A stretch of DNA of 64,000 nt from Coprinellus micaceus (lineage: Eukaryota > Basidiomycota > Agaricomycetes > Agaricales > Psathyrellaceae), in NCBI GenBank assembly GCA_951394405.1, contig OX596336.1, forward strand, positions 4,650,001 to 4,714,000. The letters run 5' to 3'. The position numbers and the translations under genes are program-made. This document shows, piece after piece, positions 31,646 to 44,284 of the stretch. The notes beneath the pieces are model-generated. The model had not been told where the DNA came from. It did not search any database and saw only the letters and a program-made list of their open reading frames with translations. Positions within the stretch are counted from its first letter, which is position 1, and the number at the start of each line of letters is the position of its first letter.

Positions 31646-34600
31646 TCCTTAGAGCTCGTTCCCCTACTTCACGTCGAGGGGTCTTTGCGTTACTCCGCCT
31701 TCGACTCGGACCAGAGGTCTCGGCGTACTTGCGCCTCCAAGGGGTTCCGCGCATGATGCGGCCTAGTCGTCCCGTGAAGGTTCCGGTTCGTGTTCGAGCC
31801 ATCCCGCGAAGGATGTCCGTTCGCCGAGGGGAGCGGAGGGTGTTCGTGGAATTCGGATGTGAGGTTGGGCGTTACGAGAGTAATACGAGAGTGAGTCTGT
31901 GGAGTGGGAGCGGGGTGCCTGAGTTGGAACTTGGGGAGACGTTGGGTGGTCTAAATGAAATGAGTGACTCAGTGAAGTGAAAGGAGATGAAATGAACGTG
32001 GAATACGAAGGAATGAGGCGAGTACTTAGTTCGTTAATGAGAGGGGACCGAGATGAGTGAGGTGACTCACAGGCCCAGGTACTTCGTGGCGTGATACGGT
32101 CACGGAAGATAGAAGTGAGGGGGGTGTGGAGATGAGGTGTGGAGATGAATTCGAAATATGACAGCTGTTTGCAAAATCGTAGACCTTTTGAAAATGCAGG
32201 GGACACCGCCATTTCTTACATAAACCCCCAGTTCGGACACGCGCCTACCTACCCCACCCTCTCCAAGAGTCCCCATGACAGGCTCCGCGTCCGAATTTGG
32301 GCCCTTCCCCGCCAGTCCACCGCCCGCCTGCGATTTTCTGCGTAGGTGACTTTGCTGGAATAACATGGGGAGTTACCACCCTGTCCCTGTTGGCCGGAAA
32401 GAGCGACCCATGGCGACAAGATAGCGAGGAGCGATGCCCAAAGGCACAACGGTGATGTGGGGTGGGCAGGCGTCGGGTTCCGTCATTCTACCAAATCTAG
32501 GGTTTACCTAACAAAAAGGCGCGGACCCCAGGATTTTGGAAAAGGTCTACGATATTGCAAATAGCTGGAACACGGCGGGGTTCTAATGAGTGGAGCGGAG
32601 GCACAGTCAGTGTTACTATTGGATAACAACGATGCCGAGAGTATTAACGAGGACACGTACGCGCATATAGAGGCGCGACGCGACGGGCGGCTTGGACGCC
32701 CATCTGCGTCCTTCGCCCGTCGTCGTTCGTCCTGCGTCTGTCGTTTGTCTTTCGAAAATATTGTGTGGAGATGCTGTCGAAAATGTTGTGTGGAGATGAA
32801 GGCGTAAGTTTTGAGATTAGATTAAGGTATTAAAGCTGCGATGTCGGTGTCAGCCACCATCTGTCTATCTGAGTGAGTTCGGAGAGAGGAAAGCTGGAGG
32901 CAAGACGGACGTGCGTACCTGGACCTGTGGCTTCGACGCCTATCGTCGTCGATATATGAGCGTGAAATGGTGGTGGAGATGAACCCGCGAATGAGCGACC
33001 GTGCGTCGACGCGGGAGAGTTCATCCGGTATCTGTCGTCTTCCTGTCGTCTTGCCAGGGGACGAATGAATTAGGTTTTTGAGATGAACCCGTGCATATAG
33101 ACGTCGTCAGGGCCTCCCACTGCACTTCATCTTCGAGTGACACAAACATACCGCCGTCGGGGTACATTGTAACCCGACTTGACTTGGCGCCCATCTCCGA
33201 CATCCCCTGGCTCCCTGCTGAGCACTTACCAGAAATATTGACGCGAAGGCCTCGACCCACCCCCTCTTGTCATTGTCAAATTCCCGAATAAATTGTGGTT
33301 ACTTAGATTCGGCCCCCCTTGGGGTGCTTGGATTCGGGTAGATTGCAAGGGTGCTTGGATCCGGCTAGATTGCAAGTGTAATTGCGCATATGTCGTCGTC
33401 GAATATGCGGAGCCCGGGGGAGGGCACGAGGCGGAGACCCTGAGCTTGCCCTGAGCTTCCTGGGTCTGGCCAGTGTCGTGGTGCGAGGCGTCGCGCTCGT
33501 ACATAGAAGAGAACTCGAGTCTTGCGGGTTCTTCTTATCGCCGGCGGGGAAGGTCTCGACGTCGGGTGGAAGGAGGGCTGGGCCGTAGAGAGGGAGCGGG
33601 GTGAGAAGGCAGCGGGTTCAAGGAGGCAGCGGAGGGAAGGTATTGGGAGCAGAGAGGCAGCGGGCAAAGGGAGGAATGAAGGAAGAGAAGAGAAGAACAG
33701 AGGAGGAAGAGCAGATCCTGCGCGATCGATAGATTAAACTCCTCTTCACGTCCTCACGTCCGTCACGCGGTGAGAACCACGAATTTGTGGCGGATTAAGG
33801 GGGTGGATATCGGGGTTGAGTGTCGAGATTCGAGGGTCGAGGGTCGAAAGATTTGGGAGGGGGATATGAAAGGGGGATATGAAGGGGAGAGCAGGAGCAT
33901 ATGAGCGTACGTCGGTGTAGATGAACATCGAACATCCAGAAATGAATTTCAGGGGGTGGGACCAAGCACTCCCGCGAGCTCCTTCCCTTTCGGACCCAAG
34001 TGATAACCCGCTTAAATCCAAATCCATGTCCCCTCAGGGCTGTTGCCTCCCGTTGCTAGGCTACATATGGATGTGCGTCGTGCGCCGCTGGAACGTGGCG
34101 AGCGGAGGAACGGATTCGGAGCTTTGTATGTATGGGAAGGGAGGGAAGTCAAAGCGTCAATCAGCATCAGCTCCATCAGGTCCGAGTCGGAAGTCGGATT
34201 TGGGTACGGATTTGGGTGAAACGAGGGAAGGCGGCCGGGGGTTGTGCGCCCGGAGGAAGCAGAGCAGAGTCCTGGAACGTCGGGGAGGTGGAGAGCTTCT
34301 CCTCTTGCATCGCTTTGATAGTAATATGCGTAAAATAAAATTGGGTGATAGCTATGGAACGCCCCACCGGGCACGGGCATAGGGGTCGGCGGACGGGGAG
34401 AGGGAGAGCGTGGATGCAAGGTAAGGATCAAACGGAGAAGAGAGAGATTGCCGAGGAAGACTCGCGTGGGGCTTGTTTTTGGAGAAGAAGGTGGGGTGTA
34501 TGTGCGTGCTTTTGGGCGGGTTCTGCGCGAATAGAAGAGGAAGAGTGATGTGGTCTGGATGTTCCCTAAGTAAGGTGGGGGATTTGGACGAAAGCGCGAG

Positions 34601-34940
34601 GCGAAAAAGGGAAGAAGGGCCGGGAAAGGGAGGCTTGAGCACAAAAAATCAAGAACGGCCTCAATACCCGGTAAAATCGCCCTAACCGAAAAAAAATGAT
34701 AATCAGGCAATCACAACACTTCTTGTTTTCGCATGTGGTGCCAGCTGTCATCACCACCCCTTCCCCTCTCAGCCTCATTCCCCTTCGAAAGGTCTTCCCA
34801 CACCCGTCGTCGTTGTCGTTTTCGTTTCGTTGTTGGGGCGGCTTCAGTCTCTTGTGTTGCGACAACCTCACTCACCTCACCCGAATCCCTTCTTTCTTCT
34901 TCACCTCGACGGACGGACGATCGCCTTCGGACGGGACCCC
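31646..34940. other. Intergenic between repeat array and G-alpha gene
   Basis: No supported gene. The longest frame (34012-34710, minus, 232 codons) is proline/serine-rich low-complexity sequence antisense to the G-alpha upstream region and lacks any domain. Purine-rich GAGG-type tracts occur at 33560-33720 and AT-poor sequence throughout. Confidence 0.4.
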
Positions 34941-34949
34941 CTTTTTATC

Positions 34950-35095
34950 GTAATCAATACCCGGCGGTACACCTCTCCTCTCCTCTCTCCCTCATCTCTC
35001 TTCCCCTTACTCCTCTACTCTCTCCTCTTCTCCTCTCACTCCTTACTCGCTTCGCTCCACCTCGCTCCACCTCCCCTCGACACCACAGGCACCGC
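34950..35095 (+). promoter_or_regulatory. Pyrimidine-rich leader/promoter tract of the G-alpha gene
   Basis: A strongly CT-rich strand (CTCTCC and CCTCTCTCC repeats) ends about 60 bp before the ATG. Such tracts are common just upstream of transcription starts in highly expressed fungal genes; the role here is inferred. Confidence 0.5.
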
Positions 35096-35156
35096 CCTTG
35101 GACGCCCCTCCCCCTCTCAAGAACGAAGAACGAACCAAGTGTACCAATAGACAAAA

Positions 35157-37753
35157 ATGGGTTGTGTGCAGAGTACAGGCGTTGACGACGAGGCGAAGGC
35201 TCGTGAGTGTCCTCCCCACTTCTACCCTTTCCTTCCCTGTTCTTCGACGTTCGACGTTCTTCGCTGGTGGTTTCCATTCTCGGCGTCGTAACCTTGTCTT
35301 CCCGGCGTCGGCGCCTCCTATCCGTTCGCACCTCGACGCCCAACGCCCAACGCCTGCGTTCGATCCCACGTCGTCGTTCGGCCGCCCCTATCCTCATTCC
35401 TTCCTCTTCCTCTCCCCCTTTGCCTCGCCTCCTCTCTTCTTCTCTCCCTATCGCTTCTTCTCTTTCCGTCCTTCCTCCTTCTCTTCCCCTCCCCCATCAT
35501 CCCTTCCCAGTCCGAGCTCGAAGTATAATCGATACTAACAACCCCCTCCCCTCCGACGATGCAGGCAACGACGAGATCGAGAGCCAACTCAAGCGGGACC
35601 GCGCCAAGGCCAAGAACGAGATCAAGATGCTGCTCCTTGGGGCTGGAGAGTCTGGGAAGGTGTGTTGGCGTTCTCTTGGTCTTTGCTTGGGTGTTTTGTG
35701 GTGGTTTTTCGGGGGTGTTGGTTTTGGGTGAGCGGGAGGGAGAGGGGAATTGAGGTGCAGGGTGGGGAGGCGGGGCGTCCGACGTTGTCAGAGGGTTGGC
35801 ACTGGCGAGTCCACCGCCGTCGGCGTCGTCCCTGTTTCCCCGAGGATCGACCTTGGCGTCCTCAACGTCGCCCCCCTCACCTTCCTCCTCCTCCCCTCCT
35901 TTCCTTCCTCTATTTCGCTCTTCCTCCCCCCCTCATGCTCATCATGCTAACGTACCCTCCCTCGCCTCCCCAGTCAACCGTCCTCAAACAAATGAAGCTC
36001 ATCCACCACGGCGGCTACTCGGAGCAGGAAAAAGACTCGTACAAGGAGATTATATTTAGTAATACTATTCAGAGTATGCGGTGCGTCTTCTCTCTCCCTC
36101 TGTTTCTTGGTTGGCGGAGGCTGATTGTGTTCGAACCACCCCTTTCGCAATCGCACGATTGAATCCCCCCGTATAAATTCGATACGATACTGAACGACGC
36201 TCGCCTCCCGCCTCGCAAACGGACCAACAGCGCGATCCTCGACGCCCTCCCCGCGCTCGACCTCCAGCTCTCCCCCGCCAACGACGCCCGGCGCCAGACC
36301 ATCCTCTCCCTCCCCCCGCAAATCGAGGCCGACGTCCTCCCGACGAACATCGCGGAGGCGCTGAAGAGCCTGTGGAGGGACCCGGCCGTTGTGGGGGCTG
36401 TGAGACGGTGCGTTCGCTGTTCCTTTGCTCATTTCCCTACCACCTTTCTCCCTACCTCCTGTCCATCGCTCCGCCTTCCTTCGCTTCCCGTCCCCCCTCT
36501 TCCTGCGCCTTCCTTTGCTCCCTCCTCCCCCTTGCTCCCCAAAATAAACGCTAACCCGCTCGACCTAAAGGTCTCGCGAATTCCAACTCAACGATTCAGC
36601 CGTGTACTACTTCAACTCGATCGACCGGATGGCGTCGGGGGGGTACATGCCGACCGACCAGGATATCCTGCGGAGTCGGGTGAAGACGACGGGGATTACG
36701 GAGACGACGTTTCAAGTACGTTAGTTTTCTTCTGCCTTCTACTTTCTATTACGGTGCCCTTTGCAAAGGGGGTGGGGCGAACCCCACGAGACGAGGGAGA
36801 GGCCGCGGGAGAGAGAGAGAAAAGCAACGAAGGACCGAGCTGACGCCTCGCCCCCCCCTCCCTAGGTCGGCGAACTAACGTACAAGCTCTTCGACGTCGG
36901 CGGCCAACGCTCCGAGCGCAAAAAGTGGATCCACTGCTTCGAGAACGTCACGGCGCTCGTGTTTTTGGTCAGTTTGAGCGAGTATGATCAGATGTTGTAT
37001 GAGGATGAGAGTGTGGTATGTGTTTGCTTTTTGTTTGGTTTTAAAAGAAAATTATGTTGGGGAGAGGGAGAGAGTGGTCCCAGAGATGAGGAAGAGAGGG
37101 GAGAAAAGGGGAAGAGAAAGGGCTCGCTAACGCTCGTCACACAGAACCGGATGCAAGAGGCGCTCACGCTGTTCGACTCAATATGTAACTCGAGGTGGTT
37201 CGTCAAGACGTCCATTGTAAGTGTCGTCTTTGTGTTCGAGGGACGCTCGCTTATCGCCCTTCTCGCCCTGAACCTCTCGCTCTTCGTCGCTCAAATTCTC
37301 GTTCCCTCGCCCCGCGTCCTCGTTATCGCCCAACCTATCGGTGCTCGCTCCCGCTCGCCCACCCACAGATCCTCTTCCTGAACAAGATCGATCTCTTCGC
37401 CGAGAAGCTCCCCCGTTCGCCGCTGGGGGACTACTTCCCCGACTATGCGGGTGGGGATAACTATGATGCTGCGTGCGACTACCTCCTGCATCGGTTCGTG
37501 AGCCTGAACCAGAGCGCGGCGACGAAGCAGATCTATGCGCATTATACGTGTGCGACGGATACGCAGCAGATTAAGTGTACGTTCTCTTCTCTGTTCTTTA
37601 TTTTCCGTTTTATCCGTTTCCTTCCTTCTACCCGCCCCCGTTGTGTTATCAGTTGGTCAAGGTGGAATGCTAACGAAAGGAATTATAGTCGTGTTGAGCG
37701 CGATCCAGGATATCCTCCTCCAGCTTCATTTGAGGGAGTGTGGGTTGCTTTAG
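35157..37753 (+). CDS. Heterotrimeric G-protein alpha subunit, fungal class I
   Basis: Nine exons: 35157-35202, 35565-35659, 35974-36080, 36231-36407, 36571-36715, 36866-37015, 37145-37216, 37369-37576 and 37689-37753, giving exactly 354 aa, the usual length. MGCVQS gives Gly2 for myristoylation and Cys3 for palmitoylation. The GTP-binding motifs are all present: GAGESGKS (from 41), RSRVKTTG with Arg178 and Thr181, [12 protein letters not shown] (from 200), NKID (269-272) and TCATDT (324-329). The C terminus ECGLL has Cys351, the pertussis-toxin-type site. Introns are longer (112-362 nt) than those of neighbouring genes. It acts at the plasma membrane downstream of receptors, probably on cAMP or mating/nutrient signalling as in other fungi. 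Intact with no anomaly. Confidence 0.97.
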
Positions 37754-39314
37754 GCCCTCGCTCGCTCCGCTCTCAAATCTCAAGTCTCAAGTTTCCAGCC
37801 TCGACCTCGTCTCGTCTTGAACTCGTTTTACCACTTTCTCGTTGTTGTTGTGTTTCTACCTACTACATATTCCGCCCTCTTCCATTCTATCTTCGCCACT
37901 GGATCTACGCAGTACATTCATTCATCCGTTGGATCATCCGACATCCTCGAGTCCGTTGATACTCAATTCGTCCATCTAATGCCATTCACCACCCGCAACC
38001 TCCTTTGTTTTTGTTTTTTTTGTTGTTTTTAGGCCACTTGTTCATCTAGTTGTTCTTGATACCAGGTTACGCGTACGCGTCGCGAGGAGTAGTTACTTAC
38101 CTACTGTTTACCGTTTTGAGTGGACGCCGACTCCCTGCGCTGTCCGGAGGACGTCGGACGTACATTGTACATGTGACTGACGGAGAAAGTGTGGGCGTTG
38201 GCGTTTGGCCTTGACCCTTCCTATTTTATTTTTTATTTCATCTTGTTCTTCATCTCTCCCTCCCCCCTTCCATTTACGTATGTCGACGATGGAGGGGGGA
38301 GGGTTATACTTGGTATCTACACCCTCTCTCTCCCTCTGCCTTTCCTTTCCTTGTCTCTCTCTCTCAGACTCAGCTGCAATACCTCGGTATCCAGGAATGC
38401 ATTACGTTCTCTACCCCACACACTCACATACCGAGATCTTGGTGCGGTAACTTCTTTCCGTGTACTCGGTCTTGGTGTGGTTCGGTCCGCGCGTGTCGCA
38501 GCTTGCCTGCCTCCGGTGGGTCGTTCCTTTGATGACGTCCTTTAGGTCCGGTTGTCGTTGGAGAGGCTCTCGGGGAGGGTGGAGGCTGACTGGCCGACAG
38601 ACTACTTATCTCCTTCCCTCCGCCTCAGTGCACGAACCCACCTCCACCTCCAGCTGAGTTCCGTGCTCGTCGTGCCCAGTATCCACCAAGTTCCTCCGCA
38701 CATCTTGGTACTCGACTGCATGCATCATTGCCGATTGGTCACCCCGCATCCACATATCATCCGACGGTCGACTTTCGTCAGAATCGTCGGAATTTGAGAC
38801 GTCTTGATGGGGGAAGGTGCTTCGGTTGGGATGGGTTGGGATGGTTCTTCCCATGTATGTATAGTATGTCTATGTTTGTCTGTTGGGGGGGGTGGATAGG
38901 AAGAGGAGAGCCGCCCTTTCGCCATGAATCCATGATGGTATCTGCGCGGAAGGAGAGAGCCGTTTTGTCGGCATGGTGTCGATGCGTATGCGGTATGAGG
39001 GGTTTGAGGTGGGATGTGGACAGGGGGTTGGTTTATTTGCATTTCCATTGACAGTTCATGATCTCCATGGCAGGAGGCGCCAGTGCGATTTGAATTATTG
39101 TACATGATAAATTCTGAGGAAGCTTGCGACGTTCAGGCCGGGTTTTGGGAGGACTCGACGGTGAGGTAGGAGTGGGGAGTGAGGAGTGCGGCGGGGTTGG
39201 GAGACGGATGGTCGATTATATTGTCGAAGGCTTCTGTTGTGCGTATGACATTGAATTGCTGTGTTCTCAGCTTGGAGAAGGTGTGTTCTTGGTGAGAAGA
39301 CGCTCGGAAAGAGG

Positions 39315-39460
39315 TGAGAAGCTGGCTAAAGGTGGGTCAACGGAGGTGAGAACCTCGCCGAAGGTGGATCAACGGTAGAGAAGATGCGGGGGAAGGACCA
39401 ACGGAGGTGAGAACCAAGCCGAAGAAGGACCAACGGAAGGGAAGAAGCGGGGGAAGGGGT
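39315..39460 (+). repeat. Degenerate minisatellite
   Basis: Interleaved copies of GGACCAACGG (also GGATCAACGG and GGGTCAACGG), GGTGAGAA and GAAGCGGGGGAAGG repeat about every 30-50 bp. Non-coding. Confidence 0.7.
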
Positions 39461-39737
39461 GATAGGTGAGGTGATAGGTGTTTTAAGAAGCGTCAAGCGG
39501 CAAGTGGGTGTCAGCGGGTGGGATTCAGATGAAGGTACGTACGTATGACGTTGGGGGGATGGCGAGGAGATGTTATTGGATGGCATGGGTATGTCGAGTG
39601 GAAGGGGGGCGTCGACATGAGTAACTCGAGGAGGACAGCTGAGGGGGTCCAAAACCGAGGGAGGGGAGCTAAGGAAGGATAGTCGAGGCGGCGCCGGCTA
39701 TTGAATTGTCTATTGTGAGAGCCGTTGAGTGAGTGCT

Positions 39738-39762
39738 CCGCCGCCGCCGCCGCCGCCCCCTC
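39738..39762 (+). repeat. CCG trinucleotide run
   Basis: About six tandem CCG units followed by a C-rich stretch. Confidence 0.85.
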
Positions 39763-40585
39763 CTCCGGTCAAGGCGTTAGGTTGATGGTGTCAAAGTGGC
39801 GATGAGGTAGGACGGGGGCGGCGCTGTTGAGTCTTGACAGCGGGATTTTCTGAAGGTGAAGGTAGGCGAAGGTGGCGTTTTGGATTGGGCTTTGACGCTT
39901 TGAGCTTTGACGTCGGGGCTTGCGCAGGAGACGTCGGCGGTTTGACGGCGGAGAACGTGCGGGTGCGCCCCCTTCTTCTCCCCGTGCCCTCTCCTCTGCT
40001 TTCCCCGATGAGTTACTTTTATCTTGATCCCCGAATTGGACCTCTACAGTTCTGATTTGTCCCCCTTTTGATTATATCCCGCCTCATTTTCTACCCCCAC
40101 CCATCGGCGTCCGTGATCGAACTGTGGGTCCGAGCAGGTCCACCTCCATGGTCCCTTTCAGGAACCTGAGCTCAACGGCCCATAATATCTTATCCTCGGA
40201 CTGGCCCTCGTAGACCGCCCTACCGTATCGATATCGGAGACAGACTCGGCCCCTTCTTTCCCGTACACAACAAACAACAGGCGCTGGACTTGTTGCCTGA
40301 GACTACCAATCGTACGTCGGTACCGTAGCCACGATCGAGTACTCAGGGAAGCTGGAAGGTGTGCTTTGGTATGCAGACGCTCGATTTGAATGGTGCAGTT
40401 CGGGGCGGGATCGAATGAATTGGGATGAATGCCCTTGTTTGAGTGAGGTACGCCCGGAATTCGCTTCCGCCGTTCCACCTCGTTCAGGGCGTTGTGTGGC
40501 CGAACCCTCAGGTGGTTGTGGGATGAGATATGTAAAGGAGCCCTGTTGAATCGCATGCTTTACGAGCGGAAACTTGATGAGCGCC

Positions 40586-40596
40586 TGGGCGCTAAT
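40586..40596 (+). promoter_or_regulatory. Shared GGGCGCT motif upstream of MYND F
   Basis: Plus strand TGGGCGCTAAT. F has lost a recognisable start codon, so spacing cannot be measured; exon 2 of F begins about 390 bp downstream. Confidence 0.35.
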
Positions 40597-40980
40597 TCGG
40601 TCTTCAGGCTTACCAGCCCGAACTTGAGGAAAGACTGCCCTCACCTCCCCGAAGCCAATGTCCCTTCACACACTTGGCTAGTCCCTCTGCCGGTTTATAG
40701 AGGGTCATACATACTATGGTGGCCTTGCCTCGACCCGAGCCGTAGAGGCCGCCACAGTTTTGGGCGGAGTTTAGAACGTGTACGGTTGAAGGCGGAGCTA
40801 GCGCCGATCACTCTTGTTCTTGTGACACCATCACCTTTCCTCGAGAGCTGCGATCCTCGGTAAGGCAGTCTCTCTATTTGCGAGAAAATGCATTTGAATG
40901 CCACACAATCCAATTACAGAGAATTGTCTTGCAAAACCCGCGCTGTAAGACAGGTCTCCCAATCACCGTCGGGAGGCCAC

Positions 40981-42990
40981 CAGAAGCTCTGACGCATGGA
41001 GGAAATTCAGCTACCTCTGGGTGCTCAGAGGTCATCCCCACGCTCTCTCAATGAGCTGGCCCCACACCTGGCTAAGGAGCGCGATTTTGACATGATATCC
41101 TGGATCCTCAACCACTTCGATTCGTCCCTCCGTTCGTCAACTTGTTCCAAGTCCGTAAACAAGAGACTCCCTGCGGTCGTCAGGGCCGTGAAAGGGCCGC
41201 TCTAGACCTCTCTTCGATTCTGCGTGAAGTCAACGAGGTGCATGGGGACACCTTGGTCGAACAGTACGACCGCAGAGCCTTCGCTAAACTTCTAGATCGT
41301 TGGTCGGATGTCACTGGCTGGATCTCCTTTCTCGTCGCCAAGTCTTCTCCTCAAGACAACAAAAAGGGCAACGTTCGCCGTGCCTACGACGTATTCCTGG
41401 GCGCTACTCCAAGTTCTCACAAGGGTGCCCTTCGGGAAGAGGCCACCTTCCAGGCTGCACCATTGACTTGATGGTGCTTCTACTGCTCCAAGTCGACGGC
41501 ACGGGGCCTTACTACTATCTCCCGTCGAAACCCGGAAGAGCATGCGGCCTCTACTCACCCCGAGGCTTCACCGCAACCGCCCCGCACGATGGTAAGCGGC
41601 AGGGCGCATCGTTGTGTCCTCCACCCAACGCTGAAGGATCCTTCGTCAAGGCGCTAAGGGGAACGCCATTGTTGCGCACGCCTCAGGTGGCAGCTATTGG
41701 GGCTGCGGACAGCACCCGGTCAATCCTCGGTCTGTTGGAAGAGCTCATGACTGTCAGTGTCATCTGAACTGGGCTTCGTCGCCGAGGCTTTCTTCGAGAG
41801 CTTTCTTTCAGCCTTCTCGATATTCTTGGAACGACGGCCCCTCTCCCAGGCGACATCAAGGACGGTTTCTGGGCGTTGGCGATCCCCTCCCTCTACGCCA
41901 TGTTTTCGTACCCCTTGAGGGCTCCGTCAGTCCCACGCAAAGCACCGATTGAGGCCACGAAGAATCGTCACTTCTTCGCCGCGCACACATGTGCCAGTGT
42001 TGACCGATGATTCCAAATACGAGGGGTCGAAGCACATTGCTCGCGTCTTCAAGGTGATGATTCCGTATCTCTATACCTCACACACTTACGGAGCTTTTCG
42101 AGGGTATATGACGGCTGATCCCCTCGAACACCTAGTGAAATATGCCCCAAGGCATGGGATGCGTTTATGTCTTGGGGCGGTATCATCCACCAGGACCATC
42201 TCTGCCACGGCGTTCTCCTGAGCACGTGTGGTAGCACACGGGTACGTTCTCAAATATGGGCTAGCCAATTCCCCAGCCGAAGAGCTTCACGCAGCATTCA
42301 TTAGATCCCTCGACGGGGGTTCCTGTCGACCAACCGCAACGCACGTTCAAATCGCGCAGCGGGTGCCACGGCGTCCCATCTGCTCGGTGGCGTGTAGACT
42401 GGAATCTTCGTTCTGAGGACTGTGACCTCTGCGCGATCGGTACCATGGTTCGTGTTGTCTGGATTAGGAGTCCTGCGTCCTCATTGAATCCCCTGACATT
42501 ACTGGCTGCTCTGCTTTTCTAGCTCAGAAGGGGGCCAATTCCATGAGTCTCCCCTGGTGTGAAGGCGAACTTCCTGAAGATGCTCGAGACAGTGGCATGC
42601 ACCGGGCTCGCTTCTCCAGTGGAAATCTAGGCCCATGAGGCGCTCACGCTCGACGCTACAATACCCCCCTCGTTGCCTCCCTTGGGGCTCAAGTCCAATT
42701 CCACCATCACCATCTCTGACTCTCACCGCTGTCAGCACGACAGGCACTCTGTCTATATTCGATCGCGTGTCGCTTCGTGGAATTCAAGGTGGCCCATGGA
42801 GGGCTCCTTTGCTCACCCCATGGATACCCCGTATTAAGCATCTTGTTGACGACATGGAGAGGTATCGGGAGCGCCTCATACTCGTTGGGAGTTGAGCGAG
42901 GGTGGAGGAGTCGTCGCGAAATTGCGATATGATACTGGTGCGTCCCGAGAAGAGGTGTACAAGACAACGAGCAGGTTCTTCTGTATCGTC
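40981..42990 (+). pseudogene. Heavily decayed MYND gene (locus F)
   Basis: The family order is still visible across broken frames: LNELAPHLAKERDFDMISWI near 41050, AKLLDRWSDVTGWISFLVAK at 41285, VFKVMIPYLYTSHTYGAF at 42050, a MYND ghost near 42350-42420 (SGCHGV, DWN, EDCDLC, with most zinc ligands gone) and IKHLVDDME with LILVGS near 42835-42890. At least four frame changes and several stops separate these blocks. Exon 1 was not found; a possible donor GTAAGG lies at 40860. The oldest-looking member of the cluster. Confidence 0.65.
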
Positions 42991-43446
42991 AACAAGTAAT
43001 CTGCTTCGGCCCTCGAGAGGTAGATTCCAAAGCGTGACAACCCAATCATTTTGGTTGATCGCTTCCTGGTAGATTTGCCATTACTGTAGATAACCGGACA
43101 ATTAGAACACCACTGAATGAGATATTTTCTAGTTTGGCCCCTTGGGCTGGAGGGTGGGCCTTAAAACTTGACATGTGGGTTCTCTAGTCCTTGGAAATCA
43201 TTACCCTGCCTTTTCCTGAGGAAGGCAGGAGGGGAAGTAAGGGATAGGTTTTTGGGGGTTTGTCACGCTGGCCGCTCGTCGGCAGAGCGAGTTTGTCACA
43301 TCCATCAATCTCACTTGCTCATACAGTGGGACATTCCTTCGGGATCCGAAATGGCTGATGGGATTTCCTTTTGTGCGGTAGGTCACAAATGTGACATCTC
43401 ACTCGGTGGTGTTCTATTTGTCCGGTTATCGACAGTACGTGGCCCC
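42991..43446. other. Intergenic, no recognised feature
   Basis: Sequence between the MYND F remnant and the MITE. Nothing supported. Confidence 0.45.
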
Positions 43447-43454
43447 CTCGTTGG

Positions 43455-44052
43455 TAGTGTTGCCGTCGCACTGAACTATCGCCGAACTGCGGTTCAGTGC
43501 AGTTCAAAAAGTGACAGTTCGACGTCAGTTCAGTGCCCTTGAACTGACGTGAACTGTGATGTTGTGCTGACAAATATCCCCTAACCTGCGAGTACGGCAA
43601 GGCAAGGGTGGGGAGAGGCTCTCGTGTACTTCGAGAGGAATGGTCAGGGGGGGATTCATGTATCTGTACGCAGTGGAATCTTGAGAGACTATGGTGCGTG
43701 TAGCTTTGAACATGCACACACCCCCGAGGAGATTAGGGACAGCTGAAGAATGTACTTCAGGCTGAACCAATGAAAGAAACCCCAAAGCAGCAACAGGTCG
43801 AGAAGCTCGGCTTCCAGAGAATCGGAAAACAGATAAGAGAAGCTGTAGTTTTTGAAGGGGAGAGAATGGCCATGGGGTCTCCCAGTTGAACGAACAGAGA
43901 ACATCCAGCAGAGAGCACTGAGGGGGGACGGGCCCTTGACCGAAAGCGGTAGGTTGCCGAGGTGCCGTCTGACAGTTCACTCGAGTTCAGTTCAACGAAC
44001 TGCCTGATGGATCCAGTTCGTCGAACTGAACTTCAGTGCGGCGGCAACACTA
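43455..44052. mobile_element. hAT-like MITE, 598 bp, 8-bp TSD
   Basis: Terminal inverted repeats TAGTGTTGCCGYCGCACTGAA at both ends (20 of 21 match) flanked by a perfect 8-bp direct repeat CTCGTTGG at 43447-43454 and 44053-44060. Subterminal regions hold multiple copies of CAGTTCRACGAACTG-type short palindromes, as in hAT elements where transposase binds subterminal repeats. No transposase frame. It landed about 230 bp upstream of the MYND G start and 17 bp before its GGGCGCT motif. Confidence 0.9.
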
Positions 44053-44068
44053 CTCGTTGGAGAGCCAG

Positions 44069-44080
44069 ACGGGCGCTCAT
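44069..44080 (+). promoter_or_regulatory. Shared GGGCGCT motif upstream of MYND G
   Basis: Plus strand ACGGGCGCTCAT, about 205 bp before the G start codon and just outside the MITE. Confidence 0.4.
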
Positions 44081-44284
44081 TCCTTCGGCTTGGTCGGCAT
44101 CGTCCGATATGTCTCGGGCGCGTCAAATGCGATGAATCGGAGTTCTCGGTACGAACACGAGATGCGAACCTTATTCCTTTTCAGCCGATCCTTGCGCTTG
44201 TGAGGGGTTGTTTGGACGTCTGGGTGTTGCTTCCTACTATCACCCGCGCCCATCCGCACTATTTGCCACACGTAACTGCGTCCC

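Larger units (their letters stand above)
37754..40580. other. Intergenic downstream of G-alpha, with simple repeats
   Basis: No supported gene. It holds the 3' UTR of the G-alpha gene, a short minisatellite (39315-39460) and a CCG run (39738-39762). Short open frames do not match anything known. Confidence 0.45.

Noticed and set aside
34012..34710. 232-codon minus-strand ORF upstream of the G-alpha gene
   Set aside because: Proline/serine-rich low-complexity translation of pyrimidine-rich promoter DNA, no domain, no splice context.
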